The notes below the pieces were generated by a model, which had not been told where the DNA came from, searched no databases, and saw nothing but the letters and a program-made list of their open reading frames with translations. Of a stretch of 40,211 bases of DNA, positions 26,298-34,373 are shown piece after piece (position 1 is the first letter of the stretch; the number at the start of each line of letters is the position of its first letter). Both the position numbers and the translations under genes were made by a program. This DNA comes from Desulfobacterales bacterium (lineage in GTDB: Bacteria; Desulfobacterota; Desulfobacteria; Desulfobacterales; JAHEIW01), in NCBI GenBank assembly GCA_030145015.1, contig JAQYWI010000029.1, positions 1 to 40,211 of the forward strand. The letters are read 5' to 3'.

Positions 26298-27180
26298 GAT
26301 CAAAGAAGATAATGTCTGTCAAACCGGAGAATGGGTAACTGAAAACCGCTTCAGGCGCAGCTGGGCCAAGCTCAAGCGCAATAAGGCGGCACTGGTCGGC
26401 GGTGTTCTGCTCCTGGTATATGTATTGAGCGCTTTTTTTGCACCGGTTCTTTTCCCCGGCAACCCCTCAGCACCCAATCTGATAAAGTCTCTGGAGTCCC
26501 CGACCCTTAAGGAGCCCCTGGGTACCGACGAGCTGGGACGCTCGATTCTGGGCCGCATCATTTACGGCTCGCGCATATCGCTCCTGATTGCCGTGGGGGT
26601 CGTCTCCGTCGGAATCATTCTGGGAATCCCGCTGGGGCTTGTTTCGGGCTACTACGGGGGCAAGATCGATTTCGGTATTCAAAGGGTAACCGATACCATG
26701 CTGGCGTTTCCGGGTTTTCTACTGGCCCTGGCCCTGGTGGCCGTATTAGGGGTCGGTCTCAAAAATACCGTGATATCCATCGGCATCAGCATGGTGCCGA
26801 TGTACATCCGTCTGGTACGGGGCTGTGTTCTTTCGGTAAGGGAAGAAGATTACGTTGAGGCCGCCCGGGCGGTCGGAACCCGTGACGTCATCATTCTGTT
26901 CAGACACATCCTGCCCAATGTCATGGTTCCGATTACGGTCCAGACCAGTTTAAGTATGGGAATGGCCATTCTTTTTGCCGCCGGCCTGGGTTTTTTAGGC
27001 ATCGGGGTGCAGCCGCCCACCCCCGAATGGGGGACGATGCTCGGTTCTGCCCGGTCTTACCTATTCCACGCACCGCATGTGGCGACTTTTCCGGGCATTG
27101 CCATCTTTCTGGCAGTCCTCAGTTTCAACCTGCTGGGTGACGGCCTGCGCGATGCCCTGGACCCGAGATTCAAAATATGA
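26290..27180 (+). CDS. dppC: Dipeptide/oligopeptide-type ABC transporter permease (DppC)
   Basis: This 296-residue membrane protein has the DppC pattern: a short cytoplasmic N-terminus with RFRRSWAKLKRNKAALVGG before the first helix, LGTDELGRSILGRIIYGSRISLLIA, the EAA loop EAARAVGTRDVIILFRHILPNVMVPI, and the end [25 protein letters not shown] chose ATG 26290, which overlaps the dppB stop (ATGACTGA) and begins MTEIKED. A longer frame from 26218 would add dppB-overlapping residues. Translational coupling with dppB and with dppD (4-base ATGA overlap) is likely. Confidence 0.93.
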   Translation: MTEIKEDNVCQTGEWVTENRFRRSWAKLKRNKAALVGGVLLLVYVLSAFFAPVLFPGNPSAPNLIKSLESPTLKEPLGTDELGRSILGRIIYGSRISLLIAVGVVSVGIILGIPLGLVSGYYGGKIDFGIQRVTDTMLAFPGFLLALALVAVLGVGLKNTVISIGISMVPMYIRLVRGCVLSVREEDYVEAARAVGTRDVIILFRHILPNVMVPITVQTSLSMGMAILFAAGLGFLGIGVQPPTPEWGTMLGSARSYLFHAPHVATFPGIAIFLAVLSFNLLGDGLRDALDPRFKI

Positions 27181-28160
27181 GTGCACACACAAAACCGCTC
27201 CTGGAAATCAAGGACTTACATACCTGCTTTCACACCCTGGACGGCGATGTAAAGGCGGTGGATGGGATCGATTTTGAAGTCTATCAGGGTGAAACACTGG
27301 GGCTTGTCGGGGAAAGCGGTTGCGGTAAAAGCGTTACCGCCCTTTCGATTTTACAGCTTTTGGCCTGCCCGCCGGCTGAGATCCAGGGACGCATTTTTTT
27401 TGAAGGCAAAAATCTTTTGGACCTCGATCAAGAGGCTGTTCGCAAAATCAGAGGTAACGCCATCTCGATGATCTTCCAGGAGCCCATGACATCTTTAAAC
27501 CCGGTTTTGAGAATCGGCGAACAGATAGCGGAAGCCGCCAAAATTCACAAAAACATGACGCGCCAGGAGGCCTGGCGCTGGGCGGTGGAAATGCTGCGGA
27601 TGGTTCAGATCCCGGGACCGGGTTCGCGGTCACGACAATACCCTCATAAATTTTCCGGCGGCATGCGCCAGCGGGCCATGATTGCGATGGCGCTTTCCTG
27701 CAATCCCCGGCTCATCCTGGCCGATGAACCCACGACCGCCCTGGATGTGACGATTCAGGCTCAGATTATGACCCTCTTGCAGGGCTTAAAGGATGATTTC
27801 AAGACCGCGATTGTGCTCATCACCCATGACCTCGGAGTCATTGCCGAGATGGCCAGCAGGGTCGTGGTGATGTACGCCGGTAAAGTGGTGGAAGAAGCAC
27901 CCATAAAGGCGCTCTTTAAAGACCCCCGGCATCCATACACCCAGGGTTTGCTTGGATCCATTCCGGTTATCGGGCGCAAAGAACAGACCGGAGGTCGTCT
28001 TCAGGAAATCCCGGGCATTGTACCCGGCCCTCTGGAAACCCCTTTAGGCTGCAGATTCCATCCGCGTTGTCACAAAGTAATGAATCGGTGCTGCGATCAG
28101 GAACCCCCGATGATCCGCCTGGCAGAACACAGGCGCGTAAGTTGCTGGCTGGAAGCATAA
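27177..28160 (+). CDS. dppD: Oligopeptide-type ABC transporter ATP-binding protein (DppD)
   Basis: This is a 327-residue ATPase with Walker [11 protein letters not shown]-loop [12 protein letters not shown], signature [15 protein letters not shown], Walker [14 protein letters not shown] and H-loop ITHDLG. A C-terminal oligopeptide/dipeptide transporter domain contains [15 protein letters not shown], and its cysteines may bind a small cluster as in some family members. It starts inside the dppC stop (ATGA). It works as a heterodimer with the DppF protein encoded next. Confidence 0.93.
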   Translation: MSAHTKPLLEIKDLHTCFHTLDGDVKAVDGIDFEVYQGETLGLVGESGCGKSVTALSILQLLACPPAEIQGRIFFEGKNLLDLDQEAVRKIRGNAISMIFQEPMTSLNPVLRIGEQIAEAAKIHKNMTRQEAWRWAVEMLRMVQIPGPGSRSRQYPHKFSGGMRQRAMIAMALSCNPRLILADEPTTALDVTIQAQIMTLLQGLKDDFKTAIVLITHDLGVIAEMASRVVVMYAGKVVEEAPIKALFKDPRHPYTQGLLGSIPVIGRKEQTGGRLQEIPGIVPGPLETPLGCRFHPRCHKVMNRCCDQEPPMIRLAEHRRVSCWLEA

Positions 28161-28215
28161 AGAATATATTGGATCACAGGAATAGAAATATAATTCTAAA
28201 ATTGTTCCCTATACC

Positions 28216-28245
28216 AAATCCGAAATCCAAAATCTAAAATCAAAT
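28216..28245 (+). repeat. Heptamer tandem repeat (AAATCNN x4) running into the dppF start
   Basis: The units are AAATCCG (28216-28222), AAATCCA (28223-28229), AAATCTA (28230-28236) and AAATCAA (28237-28243), then AT and the ATG of dppF at 28246. No Shine-Dalgarno lies between, so the repeat itself occupies the translation initiation region. A two-unit trace of the same type (AAATCCAAAATCCGG) is seen near 35330. Confidence 0.7.
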
Positions 28246-29202
28246 ATGTCTCTTCTAGAAGTAAAAAACTTAAAAAAATACTTTCCCATCAAAACGGGGT
28301 TTCTTTCCAGAACCACGGGACAAGTAAAGGCCGTCGACGGGATCAGTTTTACCCTAAAGCGGGGCGAAACGCTGGGTCTGGTGGGTGAGAGCGGATGCGG
28401 CAAGACAACCGCCGGCCGATCTATTCTACGCTTGATCGAGCCTACCGCCGGACAGATAACCTTCAACGATCAAAATTTGCTCGAGCTGGAACGGGAAGAA
28501 CTCAGAAAAGTACGGGCTTCACTTCAAATTATCTTCCAGGATCCTTTTTCTTCCCTGGATCCCCGCATGAATGTCGGCCGGATTATTGCCGAACCGATCC
28601 GCAACCACCTTAAGGTTTCCAGGAAAGAAATCAGAGACCGCGTGGCTTATTTGATGGAAAGAGTGGGGCTGCATCCGGAACAGATCGGCCGCTATCCGCA
28701 CGAATTTTCCGGCGGGCAGCGCCAGCGGATTGGAATCGCCCGCGCCCTGGCCTTAAATCCATTGGCCATTATCTGTGATGAGCCGGTTTCGGCCCTGGAT
28801 GTATCCATCCAGGCTCAGGTCATCAATCTGCTGGCCCAGCTTCAGGAAGAGATGAACCTCTCCTACCTGTTTATTGCCCACGATCTCAGCGTCGTGGAAC
28901 ACATCAGCGATCGGGTGGCGGTCATGTACCTGGGGCGCATCGTCGAATTGGCCACGGACAGGGAGCTCTATCAAAATCCATTGCATCCTTACAGCCGGGC
29001 ATTACTCGCCGCTGTTCCCATTCCTGACCCGGAGATTCAAAGAAAAAAGATCGTTCTGCAAGGAGACGTGCCCAGCCCGATAAATCCGCCTTCAGGGTGT
29101 TCTTTTCATACACGCTGCCCCGAATGTGAAGAAGTATGCTCCCGGCAAGAGCCCACATTACAAGATATGGGAAACGGGCACTGGGTTGCTTGCCATCTAT
29201 AA
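28246..29202 (+). CDS. dppF: Oligopeptide-type ABC transporter ATP-binding protein (DppF)
   Basis: This is a 318-residue ATPase with Walker [11 protein letters not shown]-loop [14 protein letters not shown] (the SSLDPRM form is typical of DppF/OppF), signature [15 protein letters not shown], Walker [14 protein letters not shown] and H-loop IAHDLS. The C-terminal extension has [14 protein letters not shown]. It completes the peptide importer. Unlike the other genes of the operon it is separated by 85 bases from dppD and lacks a visible ribosome site, having instead a heptamer repeat up to the start. Confidence 0.93.
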   Translation: MSLLEVKNLKKYFPIKTGFLSRTTGQVKAVDGISFTLKRGETLGLVGESGCGKTTAGRSILRLIEPTAGQITFNDQNLLELEREELRKVRASLQIIFQDPFSSLDPRMNVGRIIAEPIRNHLKVSRKEIRDRVAYLMERVGLHPEQIGRYPHEFSGGQRQRIGIARALALNPLAIICDEPVSALDVSIQAQVINLLAQLQEEMNLSYLFIAHDLSVVEHISDRVAVMYLGRIVELATDRELYQNPLHPYSRALLAAVPIPDPEIQRKKIVLQGDVPSPINPPSGCSFHTRCPECEEVCSRQEPTLQDMGNGHWVACHL

Positions 29203-29328
29203 AAGGTTGAGCGCCTTGTCCGGTTACCCGTTTGCCCGTTAATAAAATCGAACATTTTTCCTCTTTTAATCCCGCTATAAGCGGGACTCGACGGGCTAAA
29301 CCGGCTAACCTTATAAATGGAGAGACTC

Positions 29329-30747
29329 GTGTCAAATCAAGAGATCTGTTTTCTAACCGCCACCGAGATGGCCCGCCGCATCCGGGCAAAAGAATTGTCC
29401 GCCATTGAAGTGATGGAAGCTCACCTGGAGCAGATCGAGCGCGTTAACCCCAAGGTAAACGCCATTGTGACTTTCCTGCCCGAACAGGCCCTGGAACAGG
29501 CCCGGGCGGCCGATAAAGCGCTGGCGCAGGGCGAAGATGTGGGGCCGCTGCACGGTCTTCCCATCGCACACAAAGATCTGGTCTTTACGAAGGGCGTCCG
29601 CACGACTTTGGGCTCACTGGTTTTCAAGGACTTTATTCCGCAAGAAGACGACTTAATTGTCGAACGCCTGAAGCAAGCCGGCGCCATCTCCGTCGGCAAG
29701 ACCAACACCCCCGAGTTCGGCGCCGGCGCTCAGACCTATAATGCGGTGTTCGGTGAAACGTTCAACCCTTACGATACCTCCAAAACCTGCGGGGGTAGCA
29801 GTGGCGGCGCGGCAGTGGCGCTGGCCTGCGGGATGATTCCCATCGCCGACGGCAGCGACATGGGCGGCTCACTGCGCTTTCCCGCCAGTTTCTGCAATGT
29901 GGTGGGGTTGCGACCCTCCCCCGGCAGAGTGCCCACCTGGCCGGCCTATGTGGGATGGTTTACGCTGCCGGTAAAAGGACCGATGTCCCGCACGGTACAG
30001 GATGCCGCCCTGATGCTGAGCGCGATTGCCGGGCCCGATCCGCGCGCCCCCATAGCGATCAACGCGCCCGGCAGCCAGTTTTCTCAATCCCTGGAACGAA
30101 ACTTTAAAGGAGTACGCGTTGCCTGGAGTCGTGATTTGGGGGGTCTGCCCGTGGATCCCCGGGTGACGGAAGTCATCGAAGCCCAGCGGCAGGTGTTTGA
30201 GAATCTGGGCTGCCGCCTAGATAACTGCGAACCGGATTTCACAGATGCAGATGAAAGTTTCAAGGTTTGGCGTGCCTGGTACTTCGAGCTCGTTCTTTCC
30301 GAACTGCTGGAAGCCCACCGGGACAAAATAAAAGATTCCGTGATCTGGAACATCCAAGAGGGTCTGAAGCTCAGCGGCCCCCGGATAGGGCAGGCAGAAC
30401 GCAGAAGAACCGAGCTTTATCACCGCGTTAGAAAATTTATGGAAACCTATGCGTTTCTGATCCTGCCTGTAAGCCAGGTGCCGCCTTTCGGCATAAAGCA
30501 GCGCTATGTCCAGGAGATTAACGCTGAAAAAATGGAAACCCATATCGACTGGATGAAGTCCTGCTACTATATCACCACCACCGGTTTTCCGGCGATTTCC
30601 GTACCCTGCGGTTTCACAAAGGACGGTCTGCCTGTGGGAGTTCAAATTGTGGGCCGGCACAACGACGATCTGGGTGTATTGCAGCTGGCTTACGCTTTTG
30701 AACAGGCCACCGGGTTTTGGAAACAAAAGCCTCCGGTGGCTCTTTAA
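29329..30747 (+). CDS. Amidase-signature family enzyme
   Basis: This 472-residue hydrolase has the Ser-cisSer-Lys triad of the family: the lysine in LPIAHKDLVFTKG and the serines in the glycine-rich TCGGSSGGAAVALACGM ... DGSDMGGSLRFPA stretch. Late in the protein the TTTGFPAISVPCGFTKDGLPVGVQIVGRHNDD segment is typical. It hydrolyses a carboxylic amide in the cytoplasm. It ends the transporter operon, so it may act on the imported compound. I prefer GTG 29329 because family members begin about there (SNQEICFLTATEMARRI) and GGAGAG is suitably spaced. ATG 29317 would add four residues. Confidence 0.88.
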   Translation: MSNQEICFLTATEMARRIRAKELSAIEVMEAHLEQIERVNPKVNAIVTFLPEQALEQARAADKALAQGEDVGPLHGLPIAHKDLVFTKGVRTTLGSLVFKDFIPQEDDLIVERLKQAGAISVGKTNTPEFGAGAQTYNAVFGETFNPYDTSKTCGGSSGGAAVALACGMIPIADGSDMGGSLRFPASFCNVVGLRPSPGRVPTWPAYVGWFTLPVKGPMSRTVQDAALMLSAIAGPDPRAPIAINAPGSQFSQSLERNFKGVRVAWSRDLGGLPVDPRVTEVIEAQRQVFENLGCRLDNCEPDFTDADESFKVWRAWYFELVLSELLEAHRDKIKDSVIWNIQEGLKLSGPRIGQAERRRTELYHRVRKFMETYAFLILPVSQVPPFGIKQRYVQEINAEKMETHIDWMKSCYYITTTGFPAISVPCGFTKDGLPVGVQIVGRHNDDLGVLQLAYAFEQATGFWKQKPPVAL

Positions 30748-30892
30748 TGAACCCATCTCAAAAATGTCTTTTGGCCCAATATCTTTGTTGGTGCCTCGCT
30801 TTAAATCCTCAACATACAGCAGTATGCCTCCGGTTTAAAGCTCGGCCCCGCCGCGATTTTGAACCAAAATCCTATTTTTGAGATGGGTTCAT
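30747..30892. mobile_element. 146-bp MITE-like palindromic element
   Basis: It has perfect 19-bp terminal inverted repeats, 30747-30765 and 30874-30892 (the right arm reads ATTTTTGAGATGGGTTCAT). Inside is a second imperfect hairpin in which GCTTTAAA and CATAC pair with GTATG and TTTAAAGC around AGCA. There is no coding capacity. It fills the gap between the convergent amidase and EamA genes, and its left end shares the last base of the amidase stop codon. It could be a non-autonomous transposon, a REP-type element or an elaborate bidirectional terminator. Confidence 0.65.
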
Positions 30893-30903
30893 GATATAAC
30901 GGA

Positions 30904-31776
30904 TCAGTTTGAAACGGATTTGTCCGGCAAAAGGTTTAGACCAATCCCGCTGCTGAAGATCAGTAAGGCTCCGGCGATCAGCTGCCAACCGAGCGGCTCC
31001 CCCAAATAAATCACGCCGAATGCGGCAACCAGGGGCACTTCGACGGTCATCATAACGCTTACCTTTGGCGCCGGAATGCGGACCAAGGCCTGGTTGATGG
31101 AAAGTTGTGCGCCGATTGAAAAAACAGCCACCGCGGCAACGCCAAGCCAGCCGGCTGTTTGCTGAGGTAAAATTGGAGCCGCCTGCATGAGTAAAGGCGC
31201 CAGGCCGGCCGCTGTGCCGGTTAGGCAAAGATAGAAAAACAGGGTGTAGATGTTGTTGTCCCTGCTTAATCGCCGGACCAGCAGAAGGGTAAACGCACAT
31301 AAAACCGAAGCAATTACTGCAAATAAATGGCCCAGGTTCAAAGCTACGGAGGTTTCAGACGGCCACAGGATCAGGATGATGCCGATGAAAGCACAGCAAA
31401 TAAAAAGCCATGCAATTCGGGCGGTGGGCTCGCCCGTGACCCAGGGCGACAAAAGGGCTGTGAAGGCTGGATACAGGTAGAAAAGTATCAATGCCACAGA
31501 GAGCGGAATCCGCTGCAGGGACGCTACTAAGAGCAGGAATGCAACCGAACCGCATAGACCTCTTACGGTAAGAAGAAAACGCTGTTTCCCCCAAAGGCTC
31601 AACCCTAGCGCCCTGACAATCGGCGGGATCACCAGGAGACCAAGGCCGAACCGGCCCACACCAATCTGCCAAACACTCACGTGGGCCCCGGCTAATTTGG
31701 CTGCCGCACTCATGGCGGCATAAAACAATGGGGCCAGACATACCCACAGAAGCCCACCTGATATGAACCGTATCAC
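30904..31776 (-). CDS. EamA/DMT-superfamily transporter
   Basis: This 290-residue protein has ten predicted hydrophobic helices arranged as two EamA repeats of five. Landmarks are VWQIGVGRFGLGLLVIPP and QRIPLSVALILFYLYPAFTALLSPWVTGE in the first repeat, then APKVSVMMTVEVPLVAAFGVIYLGEPLGWQLIAGALLIFSSGIGL in the second. Such proteins export or import metabolites by secondary transport. It lies 60 bases downstream of the PLP-decarboxylase gene on the same strand, so it may export the product amine. The substrate is unknown. Confidence 0.88.
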   Translation of the reverse strand: MIRFISGGLLWVCLAPLFYAAMSAAAKLAGAHVSVWQIGVGRFGLGLLVIPPIVRALGLSLWGKQRFLLTVRGLCGSVAFLLLVASLQRIPLSVALILFYLYPAFTALLSPWVTGEPTARIAWLFICCAFIGIILILWPSETSVALNLGHLFAVIASVLCAFTLLLVRRLSRDNNIYTLFFYLCLTGTAAGLAPLLMQAAPILPQQTAGWLGVAAVAVFSIGAQLSINQALVRIPAPKVSVMMTVEVPLVAAFGVIYLGEPLGWQLIAGALLIFSSGIGLNLLPDKSVSN

Positions 31777-31817
31777 GGTTGAAAATACCTCTTTTTAGGT
31801 TACTTGATGTTTGGCAG

Positions 31818-31857
31818 ACTTTAGTCACTTCCAACTTTAGTTCACTTTAGTCACTTC
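31818..31857. repeat. Degenerate ~10-bp tandem repeat, array 2, overlapping the decarboxylase stop
   Basis: Read on the - strand, units such as GTGACTAAAGTGAACTAAAG recur, the same TAAARTGNNC family as at 55-98 and 40142-40189. The stop codon of the PLP-decarboxylase gene (31837-31839) and its last residues (EVTKVN) lie inside the array, so the repeat has become coding sequence. Confidence 0.6.
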
Positions 31858-33273
31858 TTTTTCGGCAGCCAGATCGCGAATTTTTTGAATCAGCTGTTTG
31901 ATATCATCCAGGCTTGTATGCGGGTGATTAAAAACCATGCGCAAATAGCGTTGACCGCTAAACGCAGCGGTGGACAGATAGAATTCACCCCGGGCGATCA
32001 ATTTGTCTCTTAGATCCAGTTGGAGTTGATCGCTGCCGGCTAAGCGGAAGCAAAGAATGTTGCTTTGCGGTGCTGCCGCACATTCAAACTCCGGCTGGGA
32101 CTCAATATAGTCATAGGCTTGCCGGGCCAGTTTAAATTGATCGTCAACATGTTTTTCCAATCCCTGCTCGCCGAGTGCCGCCAGAACGAAAAACCATTTC
32201 AGCCCCAGGCCGGACTTGGTGCATTCAACGGTACGGTGGATAAAATCAAAACCGGGCTGCTCTTTTTCATGAAACAGGTAGCTGGCTTCCTGCTGGAAAG
32301 CCAGGTCGATGGTACGAAAATCTCTGACCAGCACCGCCGTGCATAAAGACGGCGTACGCATTAACTTGTGGGCATCCCAGATCAGCGAATCCGCCAGTTC
32401 AACCCCATCCAACAGGCCTTTATGTTTTTGCGACAGCAGGGCGCTGGCACCCTGGGCCCCATCGATATGAAACCACAGATCGTGCGCCTTGCAAAATTCC
32501 CCTATTTCACGGATGGGATCATACAGTCCGGCGGCGGTACTGCAACCATTGGCAACCACGGCGAAAATGCGTTTACCCTCATTTTTTAATTGCGCATACA
32601 CCTCGGGCAGTTTCTGCGGGATGACCACTCCTTTTTCATCCACCGCCATAGGACAAACCGCCTTCCGGCCAAGGCCCATAATGCCGGCTGCCCGGGCAAT
32701 TGAATAATGGCTTTCAGCCGGCGCCAGCAGCACCAGATCCCGAGGGTTGCCCTCCTGCCAGGCTTGAGGTGCCATTCGGCTGCGCGCTGCCAGCAGGGCA
32801 GTCAAATTCGCTATCGAGCCGCCGTTGGTTAGAACGCCACCGCCATAAACCTGATCATGATTGTTTGGCATCTTGAGCGGCTGTGGATGCCAGCCTACTT
32901 TTTCGAGCAACCAGCTGATCATGTACCACTCTATGCTGGCGGCTCCGGGCCCCATTTCATAAATGGCCATGGGGTTGTTGGTAAAGCCGTCGATCAGCGA
33001 AGCCAGGGCGCCGGCATAATGAGAAGTTCCCACCTGATGGGCCAAATAGGCCGGGTGAAGCAGGCGTGTGGTGGATTCCAGATATTTAGCTAAAAATTGC
33101 GCCAGATGTTCGCCGCTTAAGCGGCCGTCCTGGATAAGGGCGCTTAAATCCAGATCGGATATCAATGTTTCCAGGGGAATTTGATTGATGACCGGCTTTT
33201 GCCTGGAAATGGACTCCCGGTGATAGTCCTCCAGGGCGGTGATAACAATTTCAGCATCTGCTAAAAAAGACAT
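31837..33273 (-). CDS. PLP-dependent group II amino acid decarboxylase
   Basis: This is a 478-residue fold-type I PLP enzyme. H189 (AESHYS) stacks on the cofactor, D271 (HIDGAQGAS) pairs with the pyridine nitrogen, and K303 (WDAHKLMRTPS) forms the Schiff base. The N-terminal HPAYLAHQVGTSHYAGALASLIDGFTNNPMAIYEMGP region resembles L-2,4-diaminobutyrate / glutamate / aromatic L-amino acid decarboxylases. Which amino acid is used cannot be read here. It is transcribed toward the EamA transporter gene. The final residues are encoded by an intergenic-type repeat, suggesting that the original C-terminus was replaced. Confidence 0.85.
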   Translation of the reverse strand: MSFLADAEIVITALEDYHRESISRQKPVINQIPLETLISDLDLSALIQDGRLSGEHLAQFLAKYLESTTRLLHPAYLAHQVGTSHYAGALASLIDGFTNNPMAIYEMGPGAASIEWYMISWLLEKVGWHPQPLKMPNNHDQVYGGGVLTNGGSIANLTALLAARSRMAPQAWQEGNPRDLVLLAPAESHYSIARAAGIMGLGRKAVCPMAVDEKGVVIPQKLPEVYAQLKNEGKRIFAVVANGCSTAAGLYDPIREIGEFCKAHDLWFHIDGAQGASALLSQKHKGLLDGVELADSLIWDAHKLMRTPSLCTAVLVRDFRTIDLAFQQEASYLFHEKEQPGFDFIHRTVECTKSGLGLKWFFVLAALGEQGLEKHVDDQFKLARQAYDYIESQPEFECAAAPQSNILCFRLAGSDQLQLDLRDKLIARGEFYLSTAAFSGQRYLRMVFNHPHTSLDDIKQLIQKIRDLAAEKEVTKVN

Positions 33274-33297
33274 TTAGGCAAATTCTCCTTTTTAGTG

Positions 33298-33590
33298 AGG
33301 GGTCAAGTCTTCGTTTGACCTTTCTTGTTAAGCGCTGTTTTATTTTTTTTACCCAGGAATGGAGATTATGGTTCGTAATCACTAAAAATTTCAACAATTG
33401 ATTGTACTGATGCTAAAAGTGCAGAGCAAAAGGCCAGCTCCATCCCAATCTCTCGCGGCCCTTCCAAGTCTCCAAGTCCGAAAAAGAGTATAGCATGGCT
33501 GTCGTGATTCACAAGAAGGTTTGTGTACGTCCTGCTGTTGGGATTTGTTTTGAATGCTACCCTAAAAAATCAAACGAAGACTTGACCCCT
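33298..33590. mobile_element. 293-bp non-coding element bounded by perfect 21-bp inverted repeats
   Basis: Bases 33298-33318 and 33570-33590 are exact inverted copies; the left arm begins AGGGGTCAAGTCTTCG. The left end also has a local hairpin, GGTCAA-GTCTTCG-TTTGACC. The interior has no gene I believe. The right end overlaps the last two bases of the stop codon of the CGNR regulator gene (33589-33591). Ends of the GGGGTCAAGTCTT type often flank Y1-transposase elements in related bacteria (from memory), so it may be a deletion derivative moved in trans. Confidence 0.6.
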
Positions 33591-34233
33591 ATTTCAGTTT
33601 GGCTGCTTTTTTCTTATAAAACCGGCTGGCCTTGGCGCGGTTGCCGCAATCGCTCATATCGCACCAGCGTCGGCTTTTATTCCGGCTGGTGTCTAAAAAA
33701 AGCCATCCGCAGGCCGGATCGCCGCACTTTTTAACGCTTTTGCGCTCATCTGAAATCAGCAGATCAGCGGCCGAACGGATCAGGGGATTGAGTATCCAAT
33801 CCAGCTTTGCCATTTCACCTCGCGAATCCAGGTTGTAGCCGTCTTTGGCCCTGACAATTTGTGAATTTTTCATGGTTCGCGAAAGGAATTTATTAAATGC
33901 TGCCAGGTCTTCGGTTGCGGCCGGCCTGCCTTCAGAGAGGGATGAAAAAACACGATAAATGGTCTCCCTCAATTTAATGGCTTTACCCAGAACCTTGGTT
34001 TGTTTTGAAGGCCGGTTTTTAGAACGTTGCGAGATGATCCCCGCCTCTTGAGTGGATATCGTGCCTGCGTGCCGGCTCCAGGCCACCAGATCCTGATAGG
34101 TGTGCAGAAATTCTAAGGGATGGTCGGTGCCGCGCCAATCCAGCGTATTAACAAAATCCAGGCAGGGACAGCCTCCCAGAAGACTCAAATTTCCGGCGTG
34201 TTTTTTGCCATTTTTCACCTGATTTCTCTCCAT
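33589..34233 (-). CDS. CGNR zinc-finger transcriptional regulator
   Basis: This 214-residue protein has an N-terminal ABATE-type ligand domain (GGCPCLDFVNTLDWRG, then DLVAWSRHAG) and a C-terminal CGNR zinc finger with C170, C175, C191 and C196 (CGDPACGWLFLD ... RRWCDMSDCGNRAKASRFY). This two-part layout is standard for the family, which represses or activates stress and catabolic genes. It is divergent from the QueG-like gene, with dyads between them, and probably controls it and itself. Its stop codon is supplied at the edge of a repeat element. Confidence 0.9.
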   Translation of the reverse strand: MERNQVKNGKKHAGNLSLLGGCPCLDFVNTLDWRGTDHPLEFLHTYQDLVAWSRHAGTISTQEAGIISQRSKNRPSKQTKVLGKAIKLRETIYRVFSSLSEGRPAATEDLAAFNKFLSRTMKNSQIVRAKDGYNLDSRGEMAKLDWILNPLIRSAADLLISDERKSVKKCGDPACGWLFLDTSRNKSRRWCDMSDCGNRAKASRFYKKKAAKLK

Positions 34234-34235
34234 AA

Positions 34236-34318
34236 TATAACCGGCAAATAGTTGTTGACAGGTTATAAAATAAATTGTTATAAATATAACTGCCTAAAAA
34301 TTAATAGATGGTTAGGCA
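34236..34318. promoter_or_regulatory. Divergent promoter region with nested dyads
   Basis: A sigma-70-like promoter for the + strand gene is seen: TTGACA (34255-34260) and TATAAA (34279-34284), 18 bases apart. Three inverted repeats surround it: TATAACC/GGTTATA (34236-34242, 34261-34267), GTTATA-AA-TATAAC (34277-34290, over the -10 box) and TGCCTAA/TTAGGCA (34291-34297, 34312-34318). They are candidate operators for the CGNR protein. Confidence 0.5.
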
Positions 34319-34373
34319 CATGTCAAGCAATTTAACTCGGAACGGTTCATCTAATTTTTAAAGGAGACCGCAG

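Noticed and set aside
33495..33734. 79-codon + strand frame beginning MAVVIHKKV
   Set aside because: It runs from the non-coding repeat element into the antisense of the CGNR gene, with no ribosome site and no domain.
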